Shown here: positions 17,940-27,339 of the stretch, piece by piece
Numbering within the stretch: position 1 is the first letter of the stretch
How the letters are laid out: each line of letters begins with the position of its first letter
The notes under the pieces: model-generated
What the model was told of the DNA's origin: nothing
The model's database searches: none
Seen by the model: the letters and a program-made list of their open reading frames with translations, nothing else
Program-made: the position numbers and the translations under genes
Assembly: GCA_963807675.1 (NCBI GenBank)
Contig: CAWECP010000003.1
Location: 372,001 to 436,000, forward strand
DNA length: 64,000 nucleotides
Direction: 5' to 3'
Source of the DNA: Bog-473 sp963807675
Lineage (GTDB): Bacteria > Actinomycetota > Acidimicrobiia > Acidimicrobiales > RAAP-2

Positions 17940-19946
17940 ATGATCCTCCTGCAGAGCATCGAGACGCCCGCCGACGTCAAGGGCCTGAACGACGAAGAGC
18001 TCGTCCAATTGTGCGAGGAGATCAGGACGTTCATCGTCGACGCGGTGACGACCACGGGCGGTCATTTGGGGTCCAACCTGGGCGCCGTCGAGCTGACCCT
18101 GGCGTTGCACCGGGTGTTCGACTCGCCTCGGGACGTGATCCTGTGGGACACCGGCCACCAGGCCTACGTGCACAAGTTGCTGACCGGACGGCGCTACGGC
18201 TTCAAGACCTTGAGGCAGGCCGGCGGGTTGAGCGGCTATCCCAACCGGGGCGAGTCCGAGCACGACTGGATCGAGAACAGCCACGCCTCGACGGCGCTGT
18301 CGTACGCGCACGGCATCGCCAACGGCTTCGAGTTGCGGGGGCTACAGGGGGAGCGCCGGGTGGTGGCCGTGGTCGGGGACGGAGCGTTGACCGGCGGGAT
18401 GGCCTACGAAGCGCTGAACAACCTCGGCCACTCGGGGCGGCGGGTGGTCATCGTCTTGAACGACAACGGGCGCTCGTACGCGCCGACGGTGTCGCATCTG
18501 TCGCAGTCCTTGACGTCGCTGCGGCTGAACCCGACGTATCTGGCGGCCCGGGAGCGCCTCCGCCTGCGCCTACGCGAGCTGCCGGTGTTCGGTGAGCTCG
18601 CCTACTCGGGCGCGCACTCGGTGACCTCCGCACTGCGCGAGATGGTGGCACCGCACACGTTCTTCGAGGCGTTGGGCGTGCGGTATGTGGGCCCGATCGA
18701 CGGCCACGACATCGAGCACATGGAGCAGGCCATTCGCCACGCCGCCGAGTGGGACGGGCCCATCGTCGTGCACGTGCTGACGCAGAAGGGCCGCGGGTAC
18801 GCACCGGCCGAGGAGGACGACGTGCAGCGCCTGCACGACGTCAAGGCGCCCAAGGCGGTGGCGCTCGAGAACACCGTAGGCAGCTCGGCCGGAGCGGCGG
18901 TCGGCGGCTCGACGGTGACCGACCGGGGTGGCGTGGCCTCGCCGGGCTCGGCGCCCGACGCGGCGGTCGACGAATCGCCGACGCGGGCGACCACGTACGG
19001 CGAAGCCTTCTCACGTGCCCTGCTGGCCGTGGCGGAGGAGAACCCTCAGGTGGTTGCGTTGACCGCGGCCATGCCGGGACCGACGGGACTGTTGCCGTTC
19101 CAGGCCCGGTTCCCCGAGCGCTTCTTCGACGTCGGGATCGCCGAGCAGCACGAGGTGACGTCGGCGGCCGGCATGGCCATGGCCGGGCTGCGGCCGGTGG
19201 TCGCCGTCTATTCCACGTTCCTCAGCCGGGCCTTCGACCAGGCCAACCTCGACGTGGGCCTGCACGCCTGCCCCGTCGTCTTCGTGCTCGACCGGGCCGG
19301 CATCACGGGCGACGACGGGCCGAGCCATCACGGCGCGCTGGACCTGGCGCTGGCGCTGGCCATACCCGGTATGACGGTGTTCGCACCGTCGGCCGCCGAG
19401 GAGGTGGAGCCGATGCTGCGTGCTGCGCTGGCGCTTCCCGGACCGTCGACCATCCGCTTCCCCAAGACGGCGGCACGGCACGTGGACCCCTCGGACGTGG
19501 GCGTCGGGCTGGCGGCCCGGCGACAGCGCTCAGGCGACGGGTCGGTCTGCCTCGTCGGCGTGGGCAAGCTGGTCGGGGCCTGCCTGGACGCGGCGGACGA
19601 ACTGGCGACCGAAGGTGTCGAGGCGACGGTGTGGGACGCCCGGGTCATTTCGCCGCCCGATGCCGACCTCTTGGCCGACGCGGCACGCCACGGACTGGTG
19701 GTCACGGCGGAAGACGGCGTGCGCCACGGTGGCGCGGGCGCCTTCATCATGGACGCCGTGGCGGCCTACGCCGAATCGGCGGGGCTGGCTACGCCGGCAT
19801 TCAGGGTGCTCGGCCTGCCCCGCCAGTATCTGGCGCAGGGTCGCGCCGACGACATCCTGGCCAGCCTGGGGTTGGACGGCCCGGGTGTCGCCGAGAGCGT
19901 GCGACAGGCCCGGCTCACCGTCTCGGCCGGGCTCCCGCCACGCTGA
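17940..19946 (+). CDS. dxs: 1-deoxy-D-xylulose-5-phosphate synthase
   Basis: DXS condenses pyruvate and glyceraldehyde 3-phosphate using thiamine diphosphate, the entry step of the MEP isoprenoid pathway. The 668-residue product shows TTTGGHLGSNLGAVELTLAL near the N-terminus, the thiamine-binding GDGALTGGMAYEALNN, and a C-terminal transketolase half with AEQHEVTSAAGMAMAGLRP and GDDGPSHHGALDLA. The ATG at 17940 fits the family start (MILLQSIETPADV); a GTG at 17931 is in frame. An Ala/Gly/Ser-rich stretch around residue 315-345 extends the usual linker. It follows the MFS gene on the same strand by 15 bases. Confidence 0.95.
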   Translation: MILLQSIETPADVKGLNDEELVQLCEEIRTFIVDAVTTTGGHLGSNLGAVELTLALHRVFDSPRDVILWDTGHQAYVHKLLTGRRYGFKTLRQAGGLSGYPNRGESEHDWIENSHASTALSYAHGIANGFELRGLQGERRVVAVVGDGALTGGMAYEALNNLGHSGRRVVIVLNDNGRSYAPTVSHLSQSLTSLRLNPTYLAARERLRLRLRELPVFGELAYSGAHSVTSALREMVAPHTFFEALGVRYVGPIDGHDIEHMEQAIRHAAEWDGPIVVHVLTQKGRGYAPAEEDDVQRLHDVKAPKAVALENTVGSSAGAAVGGSTVTDRGGVASPGSAPDAAVDESPTRATTYGEAFSRALLAVAEENPQVVALTAAMPGPTGLLPFQARFPERFFDVGIAEQHEVTSAAGMAMAGLRPVVAVYSTFLSRAFDQANLDVGLHACPVVFVLDRAGITGDDGPSHHGALDLALALAIPGMTVFAPSAAEEVEPMLRAALALPGPSTIRFPKTAARHVDPSDVGVGLAARRQRSGDGSVCLVGVGKLVGACLDAADELATEGVEATVWDARVISPPDADLLADAARHGLVVTAEDGVRHGGAGAFIMDAVAAYAESAGLATPAFRVLGLPRQYLAQGRADDILASLGLDGPGVAESVRQARLTVSAGLPPR

Positions 19947-19967
19947 GACCTGAGACGGTGACGACGG

Positions 19968-20741
<774 letters not shown>

Positions 20742-20856
20742 CGCGCCCCCGCCGTCGTCCGCGACGTTCGCGACCGCAACGTCTGCATCGTCTGCATCGC
20801 CTGGGTCGCCCCCTGCCGCCGCCGCCGTCGTCGTCGTCGTCGCACCACGAGCCTGT

Positions 20857-21966
20857 CTAGTCGAAGGTCAGGACGCCGCGCGCCACCCGGCCGGCGTGCA
20901 TCTCGTCGACGACGTCGCTGAAACGCTCGAGCGGCCGCTGCAGCGAGACCAGCTCGTCGAGCATGAGCCGACCCGACTTGTAGAGGTCGACCATGAGCGG
21001 GATGTCGTGGTGGGGACGGGCCGAGCCGTAGCGGTTGCCGAGCAGCCCCCGGTCCACGTAGGTCAGCGCGTTCACGTCGACGGCCACCTCGGTGCCCCGG
21101 GGCGGGATGCCGATCGCCACCGCGGTGCCGCCCCAATCGAGTGAGTCCAGGGCGCTCCGCAGCACGGCTGGATAGCCCACGCAGTCGAAGGCCCAGGTCA
21201 CCCCACCCAGGGGGGAGAGGGCGCCGGCGGCGGATTCACGGTCGGCCGGAACCAGCTCGCGCACGGCCGCCGCGGCGTCGCCGGCACCCGCGTCGACGAA
21301 GTGCGTCGCACCGAACTGGCGCCCCAGCTCCTCCTTGGCCGCCACGGTGTCGACGGCCACAATTCGGGTGGCGCCGGCGATGCGCAGACCCTGGATCACG
21401 TTGAGGCCGACACCGCCGACGCCGAAGACGGCCGCCGTCTCGCCCGGCCGCACCTTGGCCCGGTTGAGTACTGCTCCGACGCCGGTCAGCACGCCGCAGC
21501 CGATGAGGCAGGCCGACGACAGCGGAACGTCCTTCGGGATGCGGACCGCCTGCACCTCGCTCACGACGGTGAGCTCCGAGAAGACGGATGCGGCGGCGAA
21601 GTTCGAGGCCGGTTCCCCCTTGAAGGTGAAGGGCGTCGAGATGTTCCCGAGCGAGCTCTTGCACCACGTGGGGTGCCCGGTGCTGCAGGCCCGGCACGCC
21701 CCGCAGCTGGCGAGGGTGGCGATCACGACGTGGTCGCCGGGTTTGACCGACCGCACCGAGTCCCCTACCGCCTCCACGACGCCCGCGCCCTCGTGGCCGA
21801 GCACGGCCGGCGCCGGAAACGGGATGGTCCCGTCGATCACCGACAGGTCGGAGTGGCAGACCCCGGCCGCCTGCATACGGACCTGCACCTCGTTCGGTCC
21901 GGGCCCGCGCACCTCCAGGTCGTCGGTGACCTCGACCCCCTCCCCCGTATAGACGATGCCTCGCAT
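20857..21966 (-). CDS. Zinc-dependent alcohol dehydrogenase (MDR family)
   Basis: A 369-residue medium-chain dehydrogenase that oxidises alcohols with NAD(P) or a bound nicotinoprotein cofactor. The catalytic zinc ligands are in GVCHSDLSVIDG and LGHEGAGVVE; the structural zinc loop holds four Cys (CGACRACSTGHPTWC). The Rossmann motif is AVFGVGGVGLNVIQG. It resembles mycobacterial AdhD and NDMA-dependent enzymes. It starts with ATG at 21966, four bases after the FadD3-like stop, so it is probably the last but one gene of that operon. A role in steroid or fatty alcohol oxidation is inferred from position only. Confidence 0.85.
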   Translation of the reverse strand: MRGIVYTGEGVEVTDDLEVRGPGPNEVQVRMQAAGVCHSDLSVIDGTIPFPAPAVLGHEGAGVVEAVGDSVRSVKPGDHVVIATLASCGACRACSTGHPTWCKSSLGNISTPFTFKGEPASNFAAASVFSELTVVSEVQAVRIPKDVPLSSACLIGCGVLTGVGAVLNRAKVRPGETAAVFGVGGVGLNVIQGLRIAGATRIVAVDTVAAKEELGRQFGATHFVDAGAGDAAAAVRELVPADRESAAGALSPLGGVTWAFDCVGYPAVLRSALDSLDWGGTAVAIGIPPRGTEVAVDVNALTYVDRGLLGNRYGSARPHHDIPLMVDLYKSGRLMLDELVSLQRPLERFSDVVDEMHAGRVARGVLTFD

Positions 21967-21970
21967 ATCG

Positions 21971-23716
21971 CTATCTCCTCTCCTCGTCGACCACACGGTC
22001 GGCGCCCGCGGCATGGCGCTCCCGCAGTTCCCGCTTGAGCACCTTCCCGCTGGCGTTGACCGGCAGGGCGTCGACCAGCACGACGCCGCGGGGCACTTTG
22101 TAGTTGGCCATCGCCCCGCGTGACCAACCGAGGATGGCCCGGCCCAGCTCCTCGGGATCGGCCCCGGCGTCAGCGGGCACCACGTAGGCGCAACCGACCT
22201 CCCCCATCCGTTCGTCGGGGACGCCCACGACCGCCACCTGGGCCACCCCCTCGTGGCCGCGCAGGATGGCCTCGATCTCCGCCGGATAGGCGTTGAAACC
22301 CCCGACCACGTACATGTCCTTGAGCCGGTCGGTGATGGTCACGTTGCCGGCCTCGTCCATGACGCCGACGTCGCCGGTGTGCAACCAGCCCGCGGCGTCG
22401 ATCGCCTCGGCGGTCGCCTCCTCGTTGCCCCAGTAGCCCGACATGACGGTGTAGCCGCGCACGACGATCTCGCCCGGCTCGCCCGGCGGCACGGGCTGCC
22501 CGTCCACGACGACGCGCACCTCGAGTCCGGGTATGGCCCGCCCGGATGTGCCGGAAATGATGTCGGGCGGGTCACTCCGGCGGCACATGGTGACCGTCCC
22601 GCACGACTCGGTCAGCCCGTAGGCGGTGAGGACGGTGGAAAAGCCGAGCTCGTCCGCCATCGCCTTCACCAGCTCGACCGGCACGACGGCCGCGCCGGTC
22701 ACCCCGAGGCGCAGGGACGACAGGTCGTGCTCGTGTCGCCGGGGGTCGGCCAGCAGCGTCTGATACAGCGTGGGCGGTCCGGGCAGGACGCTGATGCGCT
22801 CGGCCGGGATGCGCTCCATGACCTTGGCCGCGTCGAACACCGGCTCGGGCACCACGGTGGCGCCGGCCATGAGACAAGCCAGGATGCCCGCCTTGTACCC
22901 GAAGGTGTGGAAGAACGGGTTGACCACCAGGTAGCGGTCGCCTTGACCCAACCCCACGATGGAGGACCACGTCCCGAACGTACGCAAGGATTGCGCGTGG
23001 GTCGTCACGGCGCCCTTGGGGTACCCCGTCGTGCCCGACGTGAAGATGAGGTCGGACGCGTCGTGGGGCTGCACCGCCGCCGCCCGCGCCGCCGTCTCAG
23101 CGGGGTCGACCGACTCGCCCGCGTCCAGGAAGTCGTCGAGTCCCGTCAACGGCACGGGGGATTCGCCTCGACCTGCTGCCGGCCCCTCGTCGCGGAGGAG
23201 GACGATGCCCCGGAGGGGACCGACGTCCTCGGCGGCCAACAGGGCGGGGTAGTCGACCCCGAGAAAGCCGCGCACGGTCACGAGCACGGTCGCCCCGGCG
23301 TTGCGCACGATGTAGGCGGCCTCGCCCCCCTTGAAACGCGTGTTGAGCGGCACGAGGACGGCGCCGGCACGGAGGGCGCCGAGGGCGGCCAACATCCACT
23401 CGGCGCAGTTGGGCGCCCAGATGGCGACCCGCTCCCCCGCGCCGATACCGGTCGCCACGAAGCCGCCCGCGTAACGGTCGACCTCGGGAGCCAACTGCGC
23501 GTAGGTCAGGCGCACCGGGCCGTCGACCAGGGCCTCGGTGGCGCCGTGACGGGTGGCGATGTCGTCGACCAGGCGAGGGATGGTGCCCCAGGTGACGTCG
23601 GCCCGGGGGTCCTCCTGCTCAGGTGGCGCGCCGCCGATGCCCGTACGAGTACCCGTACCCGCACCCGCACCCGTACTCGTCCTCGTACTCGTTCCTCCGT
23701 CCACGTCTCGGCTCAT
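21971..23716 (-). CDS. fadD3: FadD3-like acyl-CoA (HIP-CoA) synthetase
   Basis: Acyl-adenylate-forming ligase of 581 residues. Motifs: the P-loop DLIFTSGTTGYPKGA, the AMP-binding TAYGLTESCGTVTM, GWLHTGDVGVMDEAGN, and the C-terminal lysine region LPVNASGKVLKRELRE. In mycobacteria FadD3 activates HIP, the C/D-ring fragment of cholesterol, and sits beside ipdF and fadE30; the same neighbours occur here, which is the basis for the name. The N-terminus carries about 25 extra Thr/Arg/Gly-rich residues coded by near-hexamer repeats at 23640-23700. The start ATG overlaps the ipdF stop (ATGA). Another branched or cyclic acid is possible as substrate. Confidence 0.8.
   Translation of the reverse strand: MSRDVDGGTSTRTSTGAGAGTGTRTGIGGAPPEQEDPRADVTWGTIPRLVDDIATRHGATEALVDGPVRLTYAQLAPEVDRYAGGFVATGIGAGERVAIWAPNCAEWMLAALGALRAGAVLVPLNTRFKGGEAAYIVRNAGATVLVTVRGFLGVDYPALLAAEDVGPLRGIVLLRDEGPAAGRGESPVPLTGLDDFLDAGESVDPAETAARAAAVQPHDASDLIFTSGTTGYPKGAVTTHAQSLRTFGTWSSIVGLGQGDRYLVVNPFFHTFGYKAGILACLMAGATVVPEPVFDAAKVMERIPAERISVLPGPPTLYQTLLADPRRHEHDLSSLRLGVTGAAVVPVELVKAMADELGFSTVLTAYGLTESCGTVTMCRRSDPPDIISGTSGRAIPGLEVRVVVDGQPVPPGEPGEIVVRGYTVMSGYWGNEEATAEAIDAAGWLHTGDVGVMDEAGNVTITDRLKDMYVVGGFNAYPAEIEAILRGHEGVAQVAVVGVPDERMGEVGCAYVVPADAGADPEELGRAILGWSRGAMANYKVPRGVVLVDALPVNASGKVLKRELRERHAAGADRVVDEERR
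23640..23700. repeat. Hexamer-type microsatellite in the ligase N-terminus
   Basis: Repeated units such as GTACCC, GCACCC and GTACTC make a Thr/Arg/Gly/Ala-rich stretch at residues 9-28 of the FadD3-like ligase, ahead of its folded domain. Homologues normally start directly with the adenylation domain. Confidence 0.55.
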
Positions 23717-24534
23717 GGGTGCTGGCTGCTCACCGAGATGACCTCGCCAGTCAGATACGAGGAGTAGTCGCTGGCCAGGAACACGATGACGTTGGCCACC
23801 TCCCACGTCTCCGCGCCCCGGCCGAAGAGCTCGCGTCGCCGCAGGACGGCCAGGTCCTCGTCCGGGATGGCCCGGTTGAGGAACGGGTGCTCGGCCAGGC
23901 TGGGCGATACCGCGTTCACCCGCACCCCGGCGGGTGCGGCCTCGGCGGCGGCACAGCGGGTCAGCGCCATCACGCCTGCCTTGGCGGCGGCGTAGTGGGC
24001 CTGGCCCGGCTGGGCCCGCCACCCCAACACCGACGCGTTGTTGACGATCACGCCGCTCCGACGGGGCAGCATGTGGGTCAGCGCGGCCCGCGTGCAGCGG
24101 AAGGTGCCCGTGAGTGTGACGTCGAGCACGATCGACCATTGCTCGTCGGTCATGTCGACGAGTGGCACGGTGCCGCCCAGCCCGGCGTTGTGCACGGCCA
24201 CGTCGATGCGACCGAACCGCTGCACGGTTCCCGCGTAGAGGGCGGCCACCTGCGCCTGGTCCGTCACGTTGCAGGCGATGGCGTGCACCCGATCCTTCAC
24301 GCCGCCTGCCACCTCCGAGGCCAGGAGCTCGGCCGTCTCGGCCAGCCGCCGCTCGTGGGCGTCCGACACCACGACGGACGCCCCCTCCTCGAGGCACCGC
24401 CGCGCCGTCGCCGAACCGATGCCGGTCCCGGCCGCCGCCGTGACGATGACGATCTTCCCGTCCAACAAGCCGTGGCCGCCCGGGGCCGGCGGGGGCGGTG
24501 GCGGGTCGAAGCTCGCGTCCAGGCTGGTGCTCAC
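23713..24534 (-). CDS. ipdF: IpdF-like short-chain dehydrogenase (steroid C/D-ring degradation)
   Basis: A 273-residue SDR. It has LLDGKIVIVTAAAGTGIGSA (cofactor motif), VHNAGLGGTVPLVDMT, the catalytic Ser-Tyr-Lys in NNASVLGWRAQ and HYAAAKAGVMALTRC, and a C-terminus SDYSSYLTGEVISVSSQHP that closely recalls mycobacterial Rv3559c (IpdF), the reductase of 5-hydroxy-HIC-CoA. The N-terminus has a Pro-rich run before the domain. The start GTG at 24534 overlaps the stop of the acyl-CoA dehydrogenase gene, and its own stop overlaps the fadD3 start, showing tight coupling. Confidence 0.82.
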   Translation of the reverse strand: MSTSLDASFDPPPPPPAPGGHGLLDGKIVIVTAAAGTGIGSATARRCLEEGASVVVSDAHERRLAETAELLASEVAGGVKDRVHAIACNVTDQAQVAALYAGTVQRFGRIDVAVHNAGLGGTVPLVDMTDEQWSIVLDVTLTGTFRCTRAALTHMLPRRSGVIVNNASVLGWRAQPGQAHYAAAKAGVMALTRCAAAEAAPAGVRVNAVSPSLAEHPFLNRAIPDEDLAVLRRRELFGRGAETWEVANVIVFLASDYSSYLTGEVISVSSQHP

Positions 24535-25736
24535 GCCGCCCCTTTCGGTTCCGGCGGGAGGCCGAGCACCCGCTCGCCGATGATGTTCCGCTGGATCTGG
24601 TTCGACCCACCGTAAATGGTCTCCGAGCGCGCGAACAGAAAGGAGCGCTGGAAGTCGTTGAGGGCGTAGCCCTCGTTCTCGGGCAGCGCCTCGCCGTCGA
24701 GCACCGTGGCGGCCGTGCCCAGGACGTCGAGCGACAGCTCGCCCAGGGCCCGGTGCCAGCTGCCCCAGTACAGCTTGGCGATGGAGGCCTCGGGGGGCGC
24801 GACCGGGCCGTCGATTCCGGCCAGGCTGCGCAGCGTGTTGTAGCGCATGATCGTGAGCTCTATGTGGGCTTGCGCCAGCCGATCGCGCAAAACGGCGTCG
24901 CAGGCGCGACCGTTCTCCTTCGCCACGGCCAGCAGCCGGTCGAGCTCTCGCCGGAAAGAGAGCTGGTGGCCGAGGAGGGCCACGCCGCGCTCGAAGGCCA
25001 AGGTGGCCAGGGCGACGCGCCAGCCGTCGCCAACCTCGCCCACGACGTTGTCGACCCCGGTGCGGGCGCCGTCGAAGAAGACCTCGCTGAACTCGCTCGT
25101 CCGCGTCAGCTGCTTGATCGGCCGCACCTCGACCCCGGCCTGGTCCATGGGGACCAACAGGTAGGACAGGCCCTGGTGGCGCCGGGAGCCCGGATCGGTC
25201 CGGCACACGACGAAACACCAGTCGGCCTGATGGGCCAGGGAGGTCCAGACCTTCTGGCCCGTCACCACCCACTCGTCCCCGTCGAGCTCGGCCCGCGTCT
25301 TCACGTTGGCCAGGTCACTACCGGCGTCCGGCTCGGAGTAGCCCTGGCACCACATCTCGGTGCCCTCCCGGATGGGTGGCAGGAAGCGGGCCTTCTGCGC
25401 CGGCGTCCCGTAGTGGATGAGCGTGGGGCCGAGCAGCCCCTCACCGAGGACCGACACCCGGCCCGGGGCGGCCGCCCGGGCGTACTCCTCGTTGAAGATG
25501 ACCTGCTCGGTGATGGTGGCGCCCCGGCCGCCGTACTCGACCGGCCAGCCCAGGCAGGTCCAGCCCCCTTCGGCCAGCACTTTCTCCCAGCGCAGACGCA
25601 CGTCGAAGCCGTAGGTCTCGTCGCCCGAACCGCCCCGCCCGCCCAGCTCGGCGAACTCGCCGACGAGGTTCCCGTCCAGGAAACGCCGTACCTCTCCGCG
25701 GAACGCCACGTCCTCGGGGCGGTCTCGCAGATCCAT
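24531..25736 (-). CDS. fadE30: FadE30-like acyl-CoA dehydrogenase (HIP pathway)
   Basis: A 401-residue flavin acyl-CoA dehydrogenase with EMWCQGYSEPDAGSDLANVK, VVTGQKVWTSLAHQADWCF, FERGVALLGHQ and the C-terminal ETIYGGSNQIQRNIIGERV, where the flavin and CoA are bound. The pattern, including WCQGYSEP and SLAH in the FAD region, is that of FadE30 (Rv3560c), which desaturates a HIP-derived CoA ester in cholesterol breakdown. It lies directly upstream of ipdF and fadD3 like its mycobacterial counterpart. It starts with ATG at 25736. FadE30 may work alone as a homomer. Confidence 0.82.
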   Translation of the reverse strand: MDLRDRPEDVAFRGEVRRFLDGNLVGEFAELGGRGGSGDETYGFDVRLRWEKVLAEGGWTCLGWPVEYGGRGATITEQVIFNEEYARAAAPGRVSVLGEGLLGPTLIHYGTPAQKARFLPPIREGTEMWCQGYSEPDAGSDLANVKTRAELDGDEWVVTGQKVWTSLAHQADWCFVVCRTDPGSRRHQGLSYLLVPMDQAGVEVRPIKQLTRTSEFSEVFFDGARTGVDNVVGEVGDGWRVALATLAFERGVALLGHQLSFRRELDRLLAVAKENGRACDAVLRDRLAQAHIELTIMRYNTLRSLAGIDGPVAPPEASIAKLYWGSWHRALGELSLDVLGTAATVLDGEALPENEGYALNDFQRSFLFARSETIYGGSNQIQRNIIGERVLGLPPEPKGAA

Positions 25737-25782
25737 CGCCCCGGGAGCGTAGCCAAGGTCCCGCCGGGCATCTGACGGCGCG

Positions 25783-27240
25783 TCAGATCGTGACGGCCAC
25801 GTCCTCGGCGGGCCGCCAGGCCGCCGGGTGAGTGCCGATGGGCGACGTCGGGACCTCCCAACGGGCCGGGGTGGCGGCCAGGCGCGCCACGGGGGCCAGG
25901 TGGCGGAGGCGCCCATAGGGCGTGTCGCTGGAGGTCAAGAAGGAGTCGGGGTCGCCGAAGCCGTTGGGCTCGCCGGGGACGGGGACGGGGACGGTGGGCG
26001 CGTGGGCGAACCAGGTGGCGGTCTGACACAGGGACGCCCGCACGTGGTAGCTCCCGCCTTCGACGGAGCGTCGCCAGAGCGCGGCCATGGTGCCGAGCGC
26101 GGCCAGGTAGCCGGTCGTGTAGTCGCAGGCCGCCGCGGGCACGAGGGCCGGATGGTCGGACCCGCCCTGGCCGACCGCCAGACCGGAGACGGTCTGGGCC
26201 ATCTGCTCCCATCCCGGCCGCGACCGCCACGGTCCGGCGTCGCCGTAGCAATTGATGGTCACGACGACGATGCCGGGTCGGAGCTCGGCCAGGTCGCTCG
26301 GTCCGAAGCCGCGCCGCTCGAGCGAGCCGCCCCGGTAGCCCTGCGTGAAGACGTCCGCTTCGGCGGCGAGGGCGCGCAGCGTGGCCACCCCGCCGGGGTC
26401 GTCGAGCTCGATGCAGCACGAGCGCTTGCCGTGGCTGGTGTCCATGACGAAGGCGGGGATGTTGTCGAGCCGGGGCGAGTTGACCAGCAGCACGTCGGCG
26501 CCGTGCTCGGCCAGGGTGCGCCCGTTCGTCGGGCCGGCCAGCAGCCGGCTCAGGTCGAGCACGCGCACGCCGTCGAGCGGACGGGTAGGGGGACCGGTTG
26601 CTGCGGGCGTGCCGCGGGGTTGGAGCCCGAGCGGCTCGGGCGGGCTGTCTCCGATCCGCTCGATGCTCACACGCCCAAACGGCGCGATGGCCAATGATTG
26701 CGGATGGGCCGACCATTCATCCTTCGTCCGAGCCATGGCCCCGCACGTGCCGGCGTCGGCCAGCGCGTCCTCGAGGGCGAGACCGTCCCACCGACCGACC
26801 CGGTCCGCGACGACGTCGGCTGGACTGTCCACGTCGCAACCGAGCACCTCGCACGTCCGGGCGGCCAGGCGCGGGAATTGCCCGTGCAGGTGCACCCAGC
26901 GCCCATCCCGGCAGGGGTAGAGCTTGACCAAGGGACGGTCCAGGCTCCACGGCGCCACGGGCGTCACACCGGCGGCGGGGTCGAGCCGTTGAAACGCGAA
27001 CCCGACGAGCGACGCGCCCGCGTGGCCGCGCCCGACGGTGACCTCCTGCGGCTCCCCCGTCCGGTCCTCCCACAGGAGCGAGGCCGCCGCGCCGATGGAA
27101 GCCAGGACCGAGGCGGCACATTCCACCACGGGGAACGGGGTGGCGAAGGGACGCTCGTCGCCCACGATGGCGACCCGGTCGGCCAGGTGCGCCGGCAGCC
27201 CGACCTCGTCGAGCAGGCCCGTGACCAGGTCGGCTTCCAC
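25783..27240 (-). CDS. CaiB/BaiF family CoA-transferase, two-part architecture
   Basis: Class III CoA-transferases move CoA between organic acids through an Asp-bound anhydride. The 485-residue product has the family N-terminal signature only from about residue 225 (LDGVRVLDLSRLLAGPTNGR, VMDTSHGKRSCCIELDDP, GYRGGSLERRGFG, VVTINCYGDAGPW). The first 200 residues look like the C-terminal part of the same fold (ECAASVLASIGAAASLLWE and DGRWVHLHGQFPRL). The chain therefore seems permuted or built from one and a half copies. It starts with GTG at 27240. It heads the fadE30-ipdF-fadD3-adh run, 46 bases upstream, and may recycle CoA in that pathway. Confidence 0.75.
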   Translation of the reverse strand: MEADLVTGLLDEVGLPAHLADRVAIVGDERPFATPFPVVECAASVLASIGAAASLLWEDRTGEPQEVTVGRGHAGASLVGFAFQRLDPAAGVTPVAPWSLDRPLVKLYPCRDGRWVHLHGQFPRLAARTCEVLGCDVDSPADVVADRVGRWDGLALEDALADAGTCGAMARTKDEWSAHPQSLAIAPFGRVSIERIGDSPPEPLGLQPRGTPAATGPPTRPLDGVRVLDLSRLLAGPTNGRTLAEHGADVLLVNSPRLDNIPAFVMDTSHGKRSCCIELDDPGGVATLRALAAEADVFTQGYRGGSLERRGFGPSDLAELRPGIVVVTINCYGDAGPWRSRPGWEQMAQTVSGLAVGQGGSDHPALVPAAACDYTTGYLAALGTMAALWRRSVEGGSYHVRASLCQTATWFAHAPTVPVPVPGEPNGFGDPDSFLTSSDTPYGRLRHLAPVARLAATPARWEVPTSPIGTHPAAWRPAEDVAVTI

Positions 27241-27339
27241 GGCGGCCAGCGTAGGGCGGGACGGGCGATGGGGCGTGCCGCGGCGTCGCCTGGAATACTC
27301 GGGGGTCGCAGGGGGGCGTGAGCGGCGAAAGGGAGTGAG

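Noticed and set aside
21971..24610. 879-residue fusion of ligase and reductase
   Set aside because: The extra 298 residues at the N-terminus are out-of-frame shadow of the SDR gene; the ligase has a proper ATG overlapping the SDR stop.
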